61,538 nt of DNA from an uncultured Clostridia bacterium (GTDB taxonomy: Bacteria; Bacillota; Clostridia; Oscillospirales; CAG-272): contig CANRMP010000014.1 of NCBI GenBank assembly GCA_947631765.1, positions 1 to 61,538 of the forward strand, written 5' to 3'. The notes below the pieces were generated by a model. That model was not told the DNA's origin. It saw only the letters and a program-made list of their open reading frames with translations, and did no database searches. A program made the translations under genes and the position numbers. This document shows positions 1-7,794 of the stretch, piece by piece; within the stretch, counting starts at the first letter, position 1; every line of letters starts with the position of its first letter.

Positions 1-2
1 TT

Positions 3-146
3 TTTGAAACGATAGCTAAGCTCAACAACTCGGAAACCGAACAGGAAAGATTTTTTGCCCGGCACCCCGAGCTTACTCATTTTTTCAAAAATAATAGTGA
101 TCAATCAACCAAAAAGAATAAGCAAGCAAGCAAGAAGAAAAAGTAA
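3..146 (+). CDS. C-terminal end of an unidentified protein (5' cut by window edge)
   Basis: The frame is open from the window edge to TAA at 144-146 and gives about 47 residues. It contains the stretch ERFFARHPELTHFFK and ends in a lysine-rich tail (STKKNKQASKKKK). No family is recognisable from so short a piece. The basic tail could bind nucleic acid, but that is a guess. A short GC-rich hairpin (GGGACG 154-159 with CGTCCC 169-174) follows the stop but has no T-run, so a terminator function is uncertain. Confidence 0.5.
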   Translation, partial: FETIAKLNNSETEQERFFARHPELTHFFKNNSDQSTKKNKQASKKKK

Positions 147-229
147 TCGATACGGGACGCCCACAAGACGTCCCTCACACCGTCGTGCGGGTCTTTCATG
201 TAGCACTGCATGAACACAGATTTACTGCA

Positions 230-524
230 ATCAAATAAGAAACAAATAAGGCAGAAATTCAGGGGGTCGACCGGAGCAGGTCAGCCCTCTTTTGTGTATG
301 ACGTCCATGCCGTCGGTTTGCGGTGAAAGCCCACAAGGAGCGTAGCTACCGGCAAGCCTCGGAGCGACTCCTAAGGCTTGCTTTACGAGAACGTGAGAAC
401 CGGTCGACAAAAAGGCCGAAAATACTAAGCTCAAACAACGAGTTTGCGACAATTATCAGGCGGCGCAAACCACATAACAGCACCATATAAACAAAGAAAT
501 CCTCGCAAAACGAGGACTTTTTTG
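230..524 (+). ncRNA. Candidate structured non-coding RNA
   Basis: No convincing coding frame covers this stretch, but it holds nested complementarity. GTCGACCGG (266-274) pairs perfectly with CCGGTCGAC (400-408), closing a domain of about 140 nt. Inside it GCAAGCCT (352-359) pairs with AGGCTTGC (374-381) around an inner GGAG/CTCC helix. An intrinsic terminator ends the region at 501-524. A long-range closing helix plus a terminator and no open frame fit a stable RNA. I cannot assign an Rfam family; raiA-type and other clostridial structured RNAs should be compared. The strand is inferred from the terminator T-run. Confidence 0.45.
501..524 (+). terminator. Intrinsic terminator
   Basis: CCTCG (501-505) and CGAGG (511-515) form a hairpin with a CAAAA loop, followed by a T-rich tract (518-523). 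It ends rightward transcription from the putative RNA upstream. Nothing is recognisable from 525 to 708. Confidence 0.7.
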
Positions 525-708
525 TTGTATGGATTATTATTTGAATTGAAGTGCTATGCCAAATGGCAAGCACGGCGGTAGGCGAGAGCGGAGCCATTAT
601 GCTCAATTTGACGTTGTAACCTGCTTGGTAAAGATTAAATACCATGCTGTTTTACGCTATTTTATTGGAAGATATACGATTATATGCCGCCTACGCACGA
701 ACACATGC

Positions 709-1077
709 TCATTCAGTTAAGGTGCTGTATATCTCGATTTTATTGTTATTGAACGTCCCGAGCAAACCTTCCTCGTCTTCGACGTAGTCTTTATTCTCCA
801 CATATGTGCCGCTGCCGTCGTCATTGTAGAATTTGCCGTCTGTATATTTGAAAACAAGGTTTTCCTTTTCCACCGGCTCTTTAGCATAGTTTTCGCTACC
901 CTCATCGGCAAAGCTTGCAAGGTATTCCGTATACGCGTCACGCAGCTCGGTCTGACGCTTGACATCGGTAGCATTCTCGATAAGCGTTGTCAACGACGGA
1001 ATGAGTATTGCCATAAGTATCGTAATAACAGCAAGCACTATCACAAGCTCAAGCAGAGTAAATCCCTTGTTTTTCAT
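709..1077 (-). CDS. Type IV pilin-like / pseudopilin prepilin
   Basis: A 122-residue protein with a textbook type III prepilin signal: the short basic leader MKNKG, then FTLLELVIVLAVITILMAIL, with Glu at position +5 of the mature protein and a hydrophobic N-terminal helix. Prepilin peptidase would cut after Gly5 and methylate the Phe. The rest is a small acidic globular domain rich in Asp, Asn and Tyr. The size matches minor pilins or ComGC-like pseudopilins. No other pilus or type II secretion gene is in view, so its assembly machinery must lie elsewhere. The start is supported by AAAGGA upstream and a consensus promoter. It is the only leftward gene in the first 60 kb. Confidence 0.85.
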   Translation of the reverse strand: MKNKGFTLLELVIVLAVITILMAILIPSLTTLIENATDVKRQTELRDAYTEYLASFADEGSENYAKEPVEKENLVFKYTDGKFYNDDGSGTYVENKDYVEDEEGLLGTFNNNKIEIYSTLTE

Positions 1078-1106
1078 AAAATCGGTTCCTTTGTGTTTTT
1101 TATTTC

Positions 1107-1135
1107 ATTATAGCACAGAATATTTGTAAATTCAA
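1107..1135 (-). promoter_or_regulatory. Sigma-A promoter of the pilin-like gene
   Basis: Read on the minus strand: TTGAAT (1130-1135), a 17-bp spacer, then TATAAT (1107-1112), about 30 nt upstream of the pilin start codon. Confidence 0.8.
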
Positions 1136-1293
1136 CGTTTTTCGCTGATTTAGTCTAAGAAATTTAAAAATTTAGTTCTCAAATCATATGCAACGGTAGC
1201 AAAGAGCCTGCATTTACTTTGAGAATTAATGTTTTCAGGGATGAACTCCGGATTCTTCGGATAAATTCTTCATCTTTCTACACATATTCGCGC

Positions 1294-1332
1294 GGCTCAG
1301 GATTTTTCGGCGCGGGCGACAAATCCTGAGCC
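1294..1332. repeat. Perfect 12-bp inverted repeat
   Basis: GGCTCAGGATTT (1294-1305) is perfectly complementary to AAATCCTGAGCC (1321-1332) with a 15-nt loop. It lies in an intergenic stretch of about 800 nt between the pilin-like gene and the recombinase that holds no convincing open frame. A further, weaker pair (TTCTCAAA 1176-1183 with TTTGAGAA 1218-1225) sits nearby. It could be a transcript-stabilising hairpin or a protein-binding dyad. Confidence 0.5.
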
Positions 1333-1351
1333 GGTAATCATTTTTGCTTTC

Positions 1352-1379
1352 TGCTCCGAGATGTAACGGAGCATTTTTT
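1352..1379 (+). terminator. Intrinsic terminator, no upstream gene visible
   Basis: TGCTCCG (1352-1358) and CGGAGCA (1367-1373) are followed by six T residues (1374-1379), so the terminator acts on rightward transcripts. No rightward gene lies directly upstream. With the hairpin at 1294-1332 it may end a short RNA or insulate the invertible segment. Confidence 0.65.
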
Positions 1380-1512
1380 GTTAATCACGTCACTGCCTCG
1401 TCTGATTTGCGGTTTTCTGCCTTCGGACGGGGCTTTTTGCGTTCCGATACGCAAAGCAAATGTTGACTTTAAAAGTAGAAAAGCAGAGTATGATTCTTGT
1501 GTATGCGTAAAC

Positions 1513-1536
1513 AGGTGCCGAAGAAAAGCGGCACCT
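1513..1536. repeat. 8-bp hairpin outside the left inverted repeat
   Basis: AGGTGCCG (1513-1520) pairs with CGGCACCT (1529-1536) around an 8-nt loop, with no T-run on either side. Leftward transcripts from the outward promoter at 1628-1656 would cross it before reaching the pilin-like gene. Confidence 0.4.
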
Positions 1537-1584
1537 ATAAAATCAATTCAATAATATTAGAATAATGAGCGGTGAAAAAATGAC

Positions 1585-1610
1585 AAAAATACGTAGAACT
1601 GCTTGTTCTA
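1585..1610 (+). repeat. Left inverted repeat (candidate recombinase target)
   Basis: This copy is a perfect 26-nt reverse complement of 3088-3113. Its core is itself a dyad: ACGTAGAAC, spacer TGCTT, then GTTCTATGT, giving 9-bp arms with one mismatch around a 5-bp spacer. Two inverted recombinase-binding arms flanking a short crossover region is the standard layout of a tyrosine-recombinase core site. Confidence 0.85.
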
Positions 1611-1627
1611 TGTATACCATGTAATTT

Positions 1628-1656
1628 ATTATAACACATTTCGACACACTTGTCAA
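1628..1656 (-). promoter_or_regulatory. Perfect consensus promoter inside the invertible segment
   Basis: On the minus strand: TTGACA (1651-1656), exactly 17 bp, then TATAAT (1628-1633). It predicts a transcript start near 1620, inside the segment, reading out across the left repeat. In the present orientation it points toward the leftward pilin-like gene about 0.5 kb away, with no strong leftward terminator between. Inversion would place it about 0.1 kb upstream of the TetR gene, reading right. Confidence 0.85.
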
Positions 1657-1892
1657 TGTGAGCGCGATATTTTTTCGCTATAAAGATATAGAAATTCACA
1701 AAAAGTTTTAAATTCCGACAAAGTCATTATTGAACAACAGGTTTTATAAGATAAAAATGTGTTCCGGATGCTTTCACGATAAATTTACCGTGCATTTGTA
1801 TAAAAAATTACACGATTTTATTTTATCATATATGTCGGTTGCATTGTAATGAAAAAGCACAACCGATTTTATACGAAAGGAACGTTATTTAC

Positions 1893-3020
1893 ATGTTAAA
1901 AAAAGGAGAAGATATTCGAAAGAGAAAAAACCAAAGATGGGAGAGGCGATACAAAAGAGGCTGTAAGGAAAATGACAAAATCATCTATGAATCCGCACAT
2001 AGCAAAATATATCAAGAAGCTGAAAAAAACATGCATGTAAATGTAGCGGCGCCAAAGGTCATCGAACCCGCGGAATCCACCGGGAAAATGACCCTTGCAA
2101 ACCTCCTGCAAAAATGGCAAGAAGCAAATGCTGTTCGACTAAAAGGAGGAACAAGGACCCGATACGAAAATATTGTTAATTCTCACATTATCCCCCGGTT
2201 AGGCAATCTTAGACTATTCGAAATATCCGCAACAACCGTAAATCGTTTTTTGAACGAAAAATTGACGAGCGGCAGACTGGATGGTAGTGGCGCCCTCTCG
2301 CCAAGCTATGTCAGAAGCATATCCGTGGCAATAACCGCAGCATTGAATTATGCGGTCTCGGAGGGGTTTATGCCGCCATTCAAAAACAAGATTTGCAAAC
2401 CCAATATAACAAAATCCGAACTTCCCATCCTTTCGCTTGAGAATCAAAAAGCTTTGGAGCATCACATAAAATCGAAGCTGACGCCGACAAGTATAGGCGT
2501 TCTTATTTCTCTTTACACCGGTCTTCGAATCGGTGAGGTCTGCGCTCTGTGCTGGAACGATGTTAATTTCAATAACCGTACGATTTATGTGCGTCACACG
2601 GTTTCAAGAATCAAATCTGCAAGCGGTGATCGCAAAACCGAATTGATTCTTGACGAACCCAAAACCGCATCGTCAAAGAGAGTTGTTCCGATTCCCTCCC
2701 CACTTTTTTACTCGCTTGTGGATTATCGCAAGGACGCGACGTCGGCGTATGTTGTATCAAACACGGATAGTTTTGTGAGCCCACGAACCTACGACGCGAG
2801 GTACCATAGATTACTCAGCGATTGTCACATTGAGGATTTAAACTACCATGGATTAAGGCACACCTTCGCCACACGTTGTATTGAGGCGGGTGTAGATGTG
2901 AAATCTCTAAGTGAAATACTTGGACATGCCAACGTCTCGATAACCCTAAATACCTATGTTCATTCCTCCCTTGAAATGAAAAAAAGCCAGCTCGAAAAAT
3001 TGACCTTGTTGTCAGAATAA
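1893..3020 (+). CDS. Tyrosine recombinase (phage-integrase family), probable DNA invertase
   Basis: A 375-residue protein from ATG 1893, which has AAAGGA 11 nt upstream; an in-frame ATG at 1839 has no such site. The N-terminus (MLKKGEDIRKRKNQRWERRY) resembles the arm-binding domain of Tn916-type integrases. A SAM-like core-binding domain follows (residues about 70-160). The catalytic set is complete: Arg212 (TGLRIGE), His319 and Arg322 (HGLRHTF), His345 (LGHANV) and the nucleophile Tyr355. It should cleave and join DNA at the 26-bp inverted repeats that flank it. No excisionase, relaxase or other mobile-element genes accompany it, which favours a resident invertase over a transposon integrase. 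Confidence 0.9.
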   Translation: MLKKGEDIRKRKNQRWERRYKRGCKENDKIIYESAHSKIYQEAEKNMHVNVAAPKVIEPAESTGKMTLANLLQKWQEANAVRLKGGTRTRYENIVNSHIIPRLGNLRLFEISATTVNRFLNEKLTSGRLDGSGALSPSYVRSISVAITAALNYAVSEGFMPPFKNKICKPNITKSELPILSLENQKALEHHIKSKLTPTSIGVLISLYTGLRIGEVCALCWNDVNFNNRTIYVRHTVSRIKSASGDRKTELILDEPKTASSKRVVPIPSPLFYSLVDYRKDATSAYVVSNTDSFVSPRTYDARYHRLLSDCHIEDLNYHGLRHTFATRCIEAGVDVKSLSEILGHANVSITLNTYVHSSLEMKKSQLEKLTLLSE

Positions 3021-3087
3021 ATTCAGAGGTAAAAAACAGCGAAAAAACGAGAAGAAAAGCAGTGATATTATTTTCTATTTAACTACT

Positions 3088-3113
3088 TAGAACAAGCAGT
3101 TCTACGTATTTTT
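3088..3113 (-). repeat. Right inverted repeat (candidate recombinase target)
   Basis: Perfect reverse complement of 1585-1610. The core dyad is ACTTAGAAC, spacer AAGCA, then GTTCTACGT. The outer flanks differ from those of the left copy, so the match is a discrete site. It lies 68 nt downstream of the recombinase stop and about 70 nt upstream of the TetR start. Confidence 0.85.
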
Positions 3114-3124
3114 TAATTACCGTG

Positions 3125-3140
3125 TCAAGCGATTGCTTGA
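3125..3140. promoter_or_regulatory. Candidate operator dyad upstream of the TetR gene
   Basis: TCAAGC (3125-3130), GATT, GCTTGA (3135-3140) is a perfect 6-bp-arm palindrome between the right inverted repeat and the regulator gene. It is well placed for autoregulation by the TetR protein, and any promoter delivered by inversion would have to read through it. A binding role is inferred from position and symmetry only. Confidence 0.45.
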
Positions 3141-3184
3141 TACAACGCTATTCACCATGCCAAATTTATGAAAAGAGGGTTGTA

Positions 3185-3748
3185 ATGGAAACTGACAAAA
3201 GAAAACATGTAATAAATGCTTTTCTTGGAACGTTTGTTTCTAAGGGACTATCGGATACAACTTCGCGTGATTTGGCAAAGTCCTTAAAATTACAAAACGG
3301 AGGCTTGTACTATTATTTTGAATCAAAAGATTCGGCAGTAATTGCATGCGCAGAAGAGGCAATAGTAAGGCTTGAGGAGTATGTCATTGTTCCCGCTATT
3401 AATGATATTGAGTACCCGGACAAAATGATTAAAGATGTTCGAAAAATGGCTGACGAAATGGCTCCGACCATGAGATTTTTGATGCAGGTTTGTTCTTCTC
3501 CGAGATATGCTCCGATATTAAAAAAGAATATGGAAAATCTTTTTGAAAGATACAAATACTATGCTAATAAGGTTGCAATAAAGCTTGGCTGCGAATTCAA
3601 TGAAGTTGCTCCATATTTTTACATGGGTGTGATGATTGCGGAGCACTATATGCTCTTCGGTGAGCAAGAATATGTATCTGCGCAGATTGAAGTTTTAAAA
3701 GACAAAATCAGTAGTCTGATTGAAAACAGTAAAACACGTTTACGCTAA
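3185..3748 (+). CDS. TetR/AcrR-family transcriptional regulator
   Basis: A 187-residue protein from ATG 3185, with AGAGGG about 6 nt upstream. The N-terminal region (residues about 7-50) carries the TetR helix-turn-helix pattern: a helix ending FVSKGLSDTTSRDLAKS, then LKLQNGGLYYYFESKDSAV, where the YYYF...K segment is the family hallmark. The all-helical C-terminal part would bind a ligand and dimerise. It is the first gene downstream of the invertible promoter and 33 nt ahead of the ATPase gene, so it probably controls the operon it heads. The ligand is unknown. Confidence 0.88.
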   Translation: METDKRKHVINAFLGTFVSKGLSDTTSRDLAKSLKLQNGGLYYYFESKDSAVIACAEEAIVRLEEYVIVPAINDIEYPDKMIKDVRKMADEMAPTMRFLMQVCSSPRYAPILKKNMENLFERYKYYANKVAIKLGCEFNEVAPYFYMGVMIAEHYMLFGEQEYVSAQIEVLKDKISSLIENSKTRLR

Positions 3749-3781
3749 TAAAGATTTGTGTGCTGATTTGGAGGCATGAGT

Positions 3782-6700
3782 ATGAAGCAAACATTTGCGG
3801 AAATTGCATCAATCGATCAAGAGCTCATGGGCTTTCAAGATCTTCTTGTAAGAATCGAAAGCTTTAAAAGTCAAAGCGAACAAGATGTAGGAGATAAGAG
3901 AAGAAAAGTCGAGCAAGCATATTTGCAGTCGCTCGAACAGATTGAGAATAGCCGAAAACAGGTTGAAGCAAATTATTCCCGGACGATTGCCGATTGCAGG
4001 CAAAAAAGTAGCGACATAGAATTAAGCTGTAAAAACAATTATTCTTGCTCAGAACGTATAATTAAAAGCAACTGCGATATTATTGTTCAAAGAAATACAA
4101 AGACAATAGAATGGATTAAAAATGCAATTGCCCAAATGCCGCCGAGACTTGTAAAAAATGTAGTTAATGGCCCTACTATTGCGCCTTGTGCTATTGATAT
4201 CAGACAGCTCGAGGGCTTGTATAACAAAATATTTGATGATTCTTTTCAGGCGGGAGTTAATAGAACTTTTCATATAGACGGATACTCACCTAAAGCAAAA
4301 ATGATAAAAAATTTCTTGCAAAGGGCGATAGCGTATAAGTTGTTTTTGGAAAATGAAATTAAATCTGCTGCTTTAAGAAAATCAGATGATATTAGTCGTG
4401 AATACCAAAGACTTTTGCTTCAAAAGCAGCGCGACATTGATGCAGTTGCATTGCAAGAAAAAAGAGCGAACGAAGAAAGAGCGAGATCGCTTCAAGAATT
4501 GAGCAAAAAAAGAACTGCGGCAGAAAACACAAAAGCCACCACGCTACATAGTATTGATCAGTTAAAGATAAAATACGACAGTGATCTTGTCAATAAACGT
4601 AATGACTTGATAAATAAGTTAAATGTTTTTATTAACTCTGAATTAGTTGTTAAGCTTGTTGATCGTGTAAAGAAACGGCTGGTTGGAACCGGAGCGGCAG
4701 ATTCGGACTGGACCTCATATAACCCAAAAAGCAACTATACGCAATACTCTATAGGCGACTTTATTAAACCTATAAGAACAACCGATCAAAGACTGATAAA
4801 AGCGCTGCAATCTAAATTGCCCAACGTATTTAGAAACGGATTTTTTAGAGTACCTTTGTTGTTACCGGCAGAATCGGCAATACAATTTTTTGTACAGTAT
4901 AGCAATACGGACAAAGTATGTATCTGCGAATTTGTGCAATCCATCATTTTGCAAAAGCTAAGATGCGCTAAAGCGGGAAATATTGAGGTGTACATTGCAG
5001 AAACGGACAAAAGCGGACAGATTCTCGGACCAATTTCCGCACCGATACAAGACAATGAATTTATCGGAATTTATAACATCAACTCAAAAAATGCCATCAG
5101 GAACACCTTGAAAAAACTTTCTGACGATATTGATGAGATAAATGGATTGCTTGGGAATTATCGAAGCATATATGAATACAACAGGGATAGGGCACCGCAG
5201 CTTAAGGAAAAGCTCCTTGTTCTAACCGATGTGGGAGGAATAATTGATAAGGAAGATTGGGAACTGCTAAAAACAGTGTGGAATAACGGGGCAAAGTGTG
5301 GAATTACAGTAATAATTGTTTCGGCGCATTCTATTTCCGATATTCCTTCATTATACCCGCGTTCGGACTTCGATGTAAGCTATTTGCAGTCCGAACGACT
5401 GTACTTGATAAATTGTACAAATAATAGAGCAACTGTAAAACACGGACAAGCCGAGTACGGCTTCTTCATGAGCAAGATTACAGACGCACGCAGGAAGTTT
5501 GTCCATATTTATAGAACCGCGGCTACCAACTTTCAAAAAGTCGATAGTAGATTTTCAGCACATTTTGATGCAGCACAAGCTTATCAGTATAGAGACTCTA
5601 CAAACATGCTCTCATTGCCAATAATGTTAAGAAATTACCCCGGCGGTGGTCAATTTGAGTTTGTAATGGATTCGAAAACTAAAGCGCATACGTTGTTAAC
5701 CGGCGGAACAGGTTCGGGCAAAACAACATTTTTGTATATGCTTATTTCATCCATCGTTATGAATTACCATCCGGATGATGTTGAGCTTTGGCTGGTTGAC
5801 TATGGTAGGGTATCGTTTAAAAAATATGTCAACAAGCGTCCTAAACATGTACGGTTTATTTCTCTTGAAAAAACAGAGACTTTTACATATTCTTTCTTAG
5901 AATATGTAGACAAATACTTTAGTAATAGAGCGCGTTTATTTAAAAACGACAATGTTGATAGTCTTGCCGCATACCGAAATTTGCACGGAAAATTAAGTAT
6001 GCCTCGTATAGTGTTAATAATTGACGAGTTTCACGTTATGCCTCAACATACTAAAGAAAGTCCTGCGCACAATAAAATTCTTGAAAACATTTTGCGTGAG
6101 TATCGAAAGTATGGTTTATCGTGCATTTTCAGCGACCAGACTTGTAATACGGGTTTAACTGCCGATGGAGCAAAGCAAATCGCCAATCGTCTCGCCATGA
6201 GGCAGAATAATATTCAAGATATTATTGATACGATAGATGTTGCCAAGAGCAACTATACTGATGAAAAACTGCGTCAAATGGAGCGTACTCAACAAGGTGA
6301 AATATGGGCGAAAGCTTTCAACGGAGATTCGGAGTCGGATTTTGACATTGAATATTTCAAGGCAATATATGCAAATGAAGACGAGCAACAACAAATACTT
6401 GAGACTTCTTTGAGACGAAACGATATTGTTAATTGCGATTCAACAGTTTATATTGTTGACGGAGAGGAACGAGCACCCATCAGTCTTAATGGAATGTCAG
6501 CGGTACTGACAAATGCAGAAACAACGGAGCCGATATTCTGTATGGGTGTTCCGACAAGCATTGAACCGTTCTTCTCGTTCGAATTGGAACAACGATACGG
6601 TAATAATGTTTTGGTTGCAGGACGAAACTCTAAAGTTGGTAATGATGTTCTTGCTGAAATGCTTTTATCGGCAGCATTAAAAGAAAATGTGAGAACCATC

Positions 6701-7477
6701 GTGTTTGCTGACCCAAGAGAAAAAAGGTTGACAGAGATACGAAACATGTTGGACGGAGCATTCAATACAATAGAGCTTTTGCGCGAACGAGCCAACTGTA
6801 CCGAGACATTTATGCAATCTTTCTCGGATTCTATGGAGACGCTAACAACACACAAAAATGATGTTGAAGTTTATTCGGACTATAAATCCATATGTGGATT
6901 GATTAAGAAATTTAGCGAACAAATAAAACGTCGAGAGATGTTTGACAAGCCAACAGTTATCATGTGGCTGGGTATGCTTGATATTTATGATGAACTTTCG
7001 GTCTATAATAATTATCAAGAGGAATTCAACTCCAAACAAGATAGTTTTGAAGTCAGTGATGAAAAGGCTTCAAAAGCTGTCGAAGATGAAGAGTTGAAAG
7101 CAATGGCGGAGCAAATGGGTATGAGTGTTGATGAAATGCTCAAAATGCTTTCGCAAGCGTCTGAAGAAGTTGCAACAAAACCGAATGCAGAAGCAGGTTG
7201 CATTTACAATGCCATTGCTGATATTAATACTCTGCTTTCTATGGGCGGCAGATACTCGCTGTACGGTGTAGTTCCATTGGAAAACGCAAGTGACATTAAA
7301 CGTCTAAAAGATTTCAAGTTGGATAACTTTATCCACAAAATTGGATATGCAATGCCAAGCGAAGATTCTTGGGATTTTGGCTTTGGAAAGAAAGCTAACG
7401 CAATTACCGAAGACGATATGGCATTGTACACTAATGGTGTGAAGACGCACATTTTTAGACCATTTTTACTCAAATAA
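3782..7477 (+). CDS. FtsK/SpoIIIE-type (EssC-like) ATPase with N-terminal coiled coil
   Basis: A protein of about 1231 residues. ATG 3782 is preferred over 3776 because GGAGG lies 7 nt before it. Residues 1 to about 280 are highly charged with long predicted coiled coil. A mid-region leads to an FtsK/SpoIIIE motor: Walker A GGTGSGKT (residues 641-648) and Walker B IVLIIDE (Asp748, Glu749). A second ATPase-like module (about residues 920-1230) has lost its P-loop (AGRNSKVGND) and has a weak Walker B (VIMWLGMLD), as in type VII EccC/EssC proteins whose later ATPase domains are degenerate. I see no transmembrane helix, unlike EssC/EccC. Two WXG100-sized genes follow directly, supporting a type VII-like export or remodelling motor. 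Confidence 0.85.
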   Translation: MKQTFAEIASIDQELMGFQDLLVRIESFKSQSEQDVGDKRRKVEQAYLQSLEQIENSRKQVEANYSRTIADCRQKSSDIELSCKNNYSCSERIIKSNCDIIVQRNTKTIEWIKNAIAQMPPRLVKNVVNGPTIAPCAIDIRQLEGLYNKIFDDSFQAGVNRTFHIDGYSPKAKMIKNFLQRAIAYKLFLENEIKSAALRKSDDISREYQRLLLQKQRDIDAVALQEKRANEERARSLQELSKKRTAAENTKATTLHSIDQLKIKYDSDLVNKRNDLINKLNVFINSELVVKLVDRVKKRLVGTGAADSDWTSYNPKSNYTQYSIGDFIKPIRTTDQRLIKALQSKLPNVFRNGFFRVPLLLPAESAIQFFVQYSNTDKVCICEFVQSIILQKLRCAKAGNIEVYIAETDKSGQILGPISAPIQDNEFIGIYNINSKNAIRNTLKKLSDDIDEINGLLGNYRSIYEYNRDRAPQLKEKLLVLTDVGGIIDKEDWELLKTVWNNGAKCGITVIIVSAHSISDIPSLYPRSDFDVSYLQSERLYLINCTNNRATVKHGQAEYGFFMSKITDARRKFVHIYRTAATNFQKVDSRFSAHFDAAQAYQYRDSTNMLSLPIMLRNYPGGGQFEFVMDSKTKAHTLLTGGTGSGKTTFLYMLISSIVMNYHPDDVELWLVDYGRVSFKKYVNKRPKHVRFISLEKTETFTYSFLEYVDKYFSNRARLFKNDNVDSLAAYRNLHGKLSMPRIVLIIDEFHVMPQHTKESPAHNKILENILREYRKYGLSCIFSDQTCNTGLTADGAKQIANRLAMRQNNIQDIIDTIDVAKSNYTDEKLRQMERTQQGEIWAKAFNGDSESDFDIEYFKAIYANEDEQQQILETSLRRNDIVNCDSTVYIVDGEERAPISLNGMSAVLTNAETTEPIFCMGVPTSIEPFFSFELEQRYGNNVLVAGRNSKVGNDVLAEMLLSAALKENVRTIVFADPREKRLTEIRNMLDGAFNTIELLRERANCTETFMQSFSDSMETLTTHKNDVEVYSDYKSICGLIKKFSEQIKRREMFDKPTVIMWLGMLDIYDELSVYNNYQEEFNSKQDSFEVSDEKASKAVEDEELKAMAEQMGMSVDEMLKMLSQASEEVATKPNAEAGCIYNAIADINTLLSMGGRYSLYGVVPLENASDIKRLKDFKLDNFIHKIGYAMPSEDSWDFGFGKKANAITEDDMALYTNGVKTHIFRPFLLK

Positions 7478-7500
7478 AAAAATAATTAAGGAGTTTGATT

Positions 7501-7779
7501 ATGGGTAACATGACAGAAATGGATTTAGTCGCATTAAAAGGATATGCAAGTGAATTGGAGTCCTTTAAATCTCGCGTAAACAAGCATTGTAATGATCTTG
7601 AAACTGGCATTGGTAGTTGTTCTAACTACATGCTTGATGAGAATTCTCAAAAAGCATTGCAAAAAGGACGACAGGTTGCTGTTGACATTAAAGCTTGCCT
7701 TTATCCGGTTGAAATGATTTTGGAACGAATCTACCAAATCATTCATGACATGGAATCATCACACGATTTTGAGATTTAA
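7501..7779 (+). CDS. Small helical WXG100/ESAT-6-like protein 1
   Basis: A 92-residue protein from ATG 7501 (AAGGAG 7 nt upstream). The composition predicts two amphipathic helices: residues about 5-40 and 52-85, joined near SCSNYMLDENSQK. Size, helix-turn-helix shape and position directly after the FtsK/EssC-like gene match ESAT-6-family substrates, but there is no Trp-X-Gly turn, so the family call rests on shape and context. It probably pairs with the next gene's product as a heterodimer, or serves as an export signal or chaperone. Confidence 0.6.
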   Translation: MGNMTEMDLVALKGYASELESFKSRVNKHCNDLETGIGSCSNYMLDENSQKALQKGRQVAVDIKACLYPVEMILERIYQIIHDMESSHDFEI

Positions 7780-7794
7780 TAAGGGGGAACAGAT

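Larger units (their letters stand above)
1585..3113. mobile_element. Putative invertible segment carrying its own recombinase and an outward promoter
   Basis: The segment is bounded by perfect 26-bp inverted repeats and contains one gene, a tyrosine recombinase, plus a consensus promoter facing out through the left repeat. Inverted target sites in a tyrosine-recombinase system produce inversion rather than excision. Site-specific inversion of promoters beside a recombinase gene is established in gut bacteria. In the orientation shown, the promoter fires left, away from the TetR-led operon. After inversion it would read through the right repeat into that operon. Inversion itself is inferred and has not been observed. 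Confidence 0.7.

Noticed and set aside
1839-1892. Earlier in-frame ATG for the recombinase
   Set aside because: No ribosome site precedes it, while ATG 1893 has AAAGGA and begins the typical integrase N-terminus.
1585-3113. The inverted repeats as insertion-sequence ends
   Set aside because: No transposase or target duplication is seen; the enzyme is a tyrosine recombinase and each repeat has a core-site dyad, which fits inversion better.
3122-3184. Earlier GTG start for the TetR regulator
   Set aside because: It would add residues across the candidate operator; ATG 3185 has a ribosome site and begins the family's usual N-terminus.
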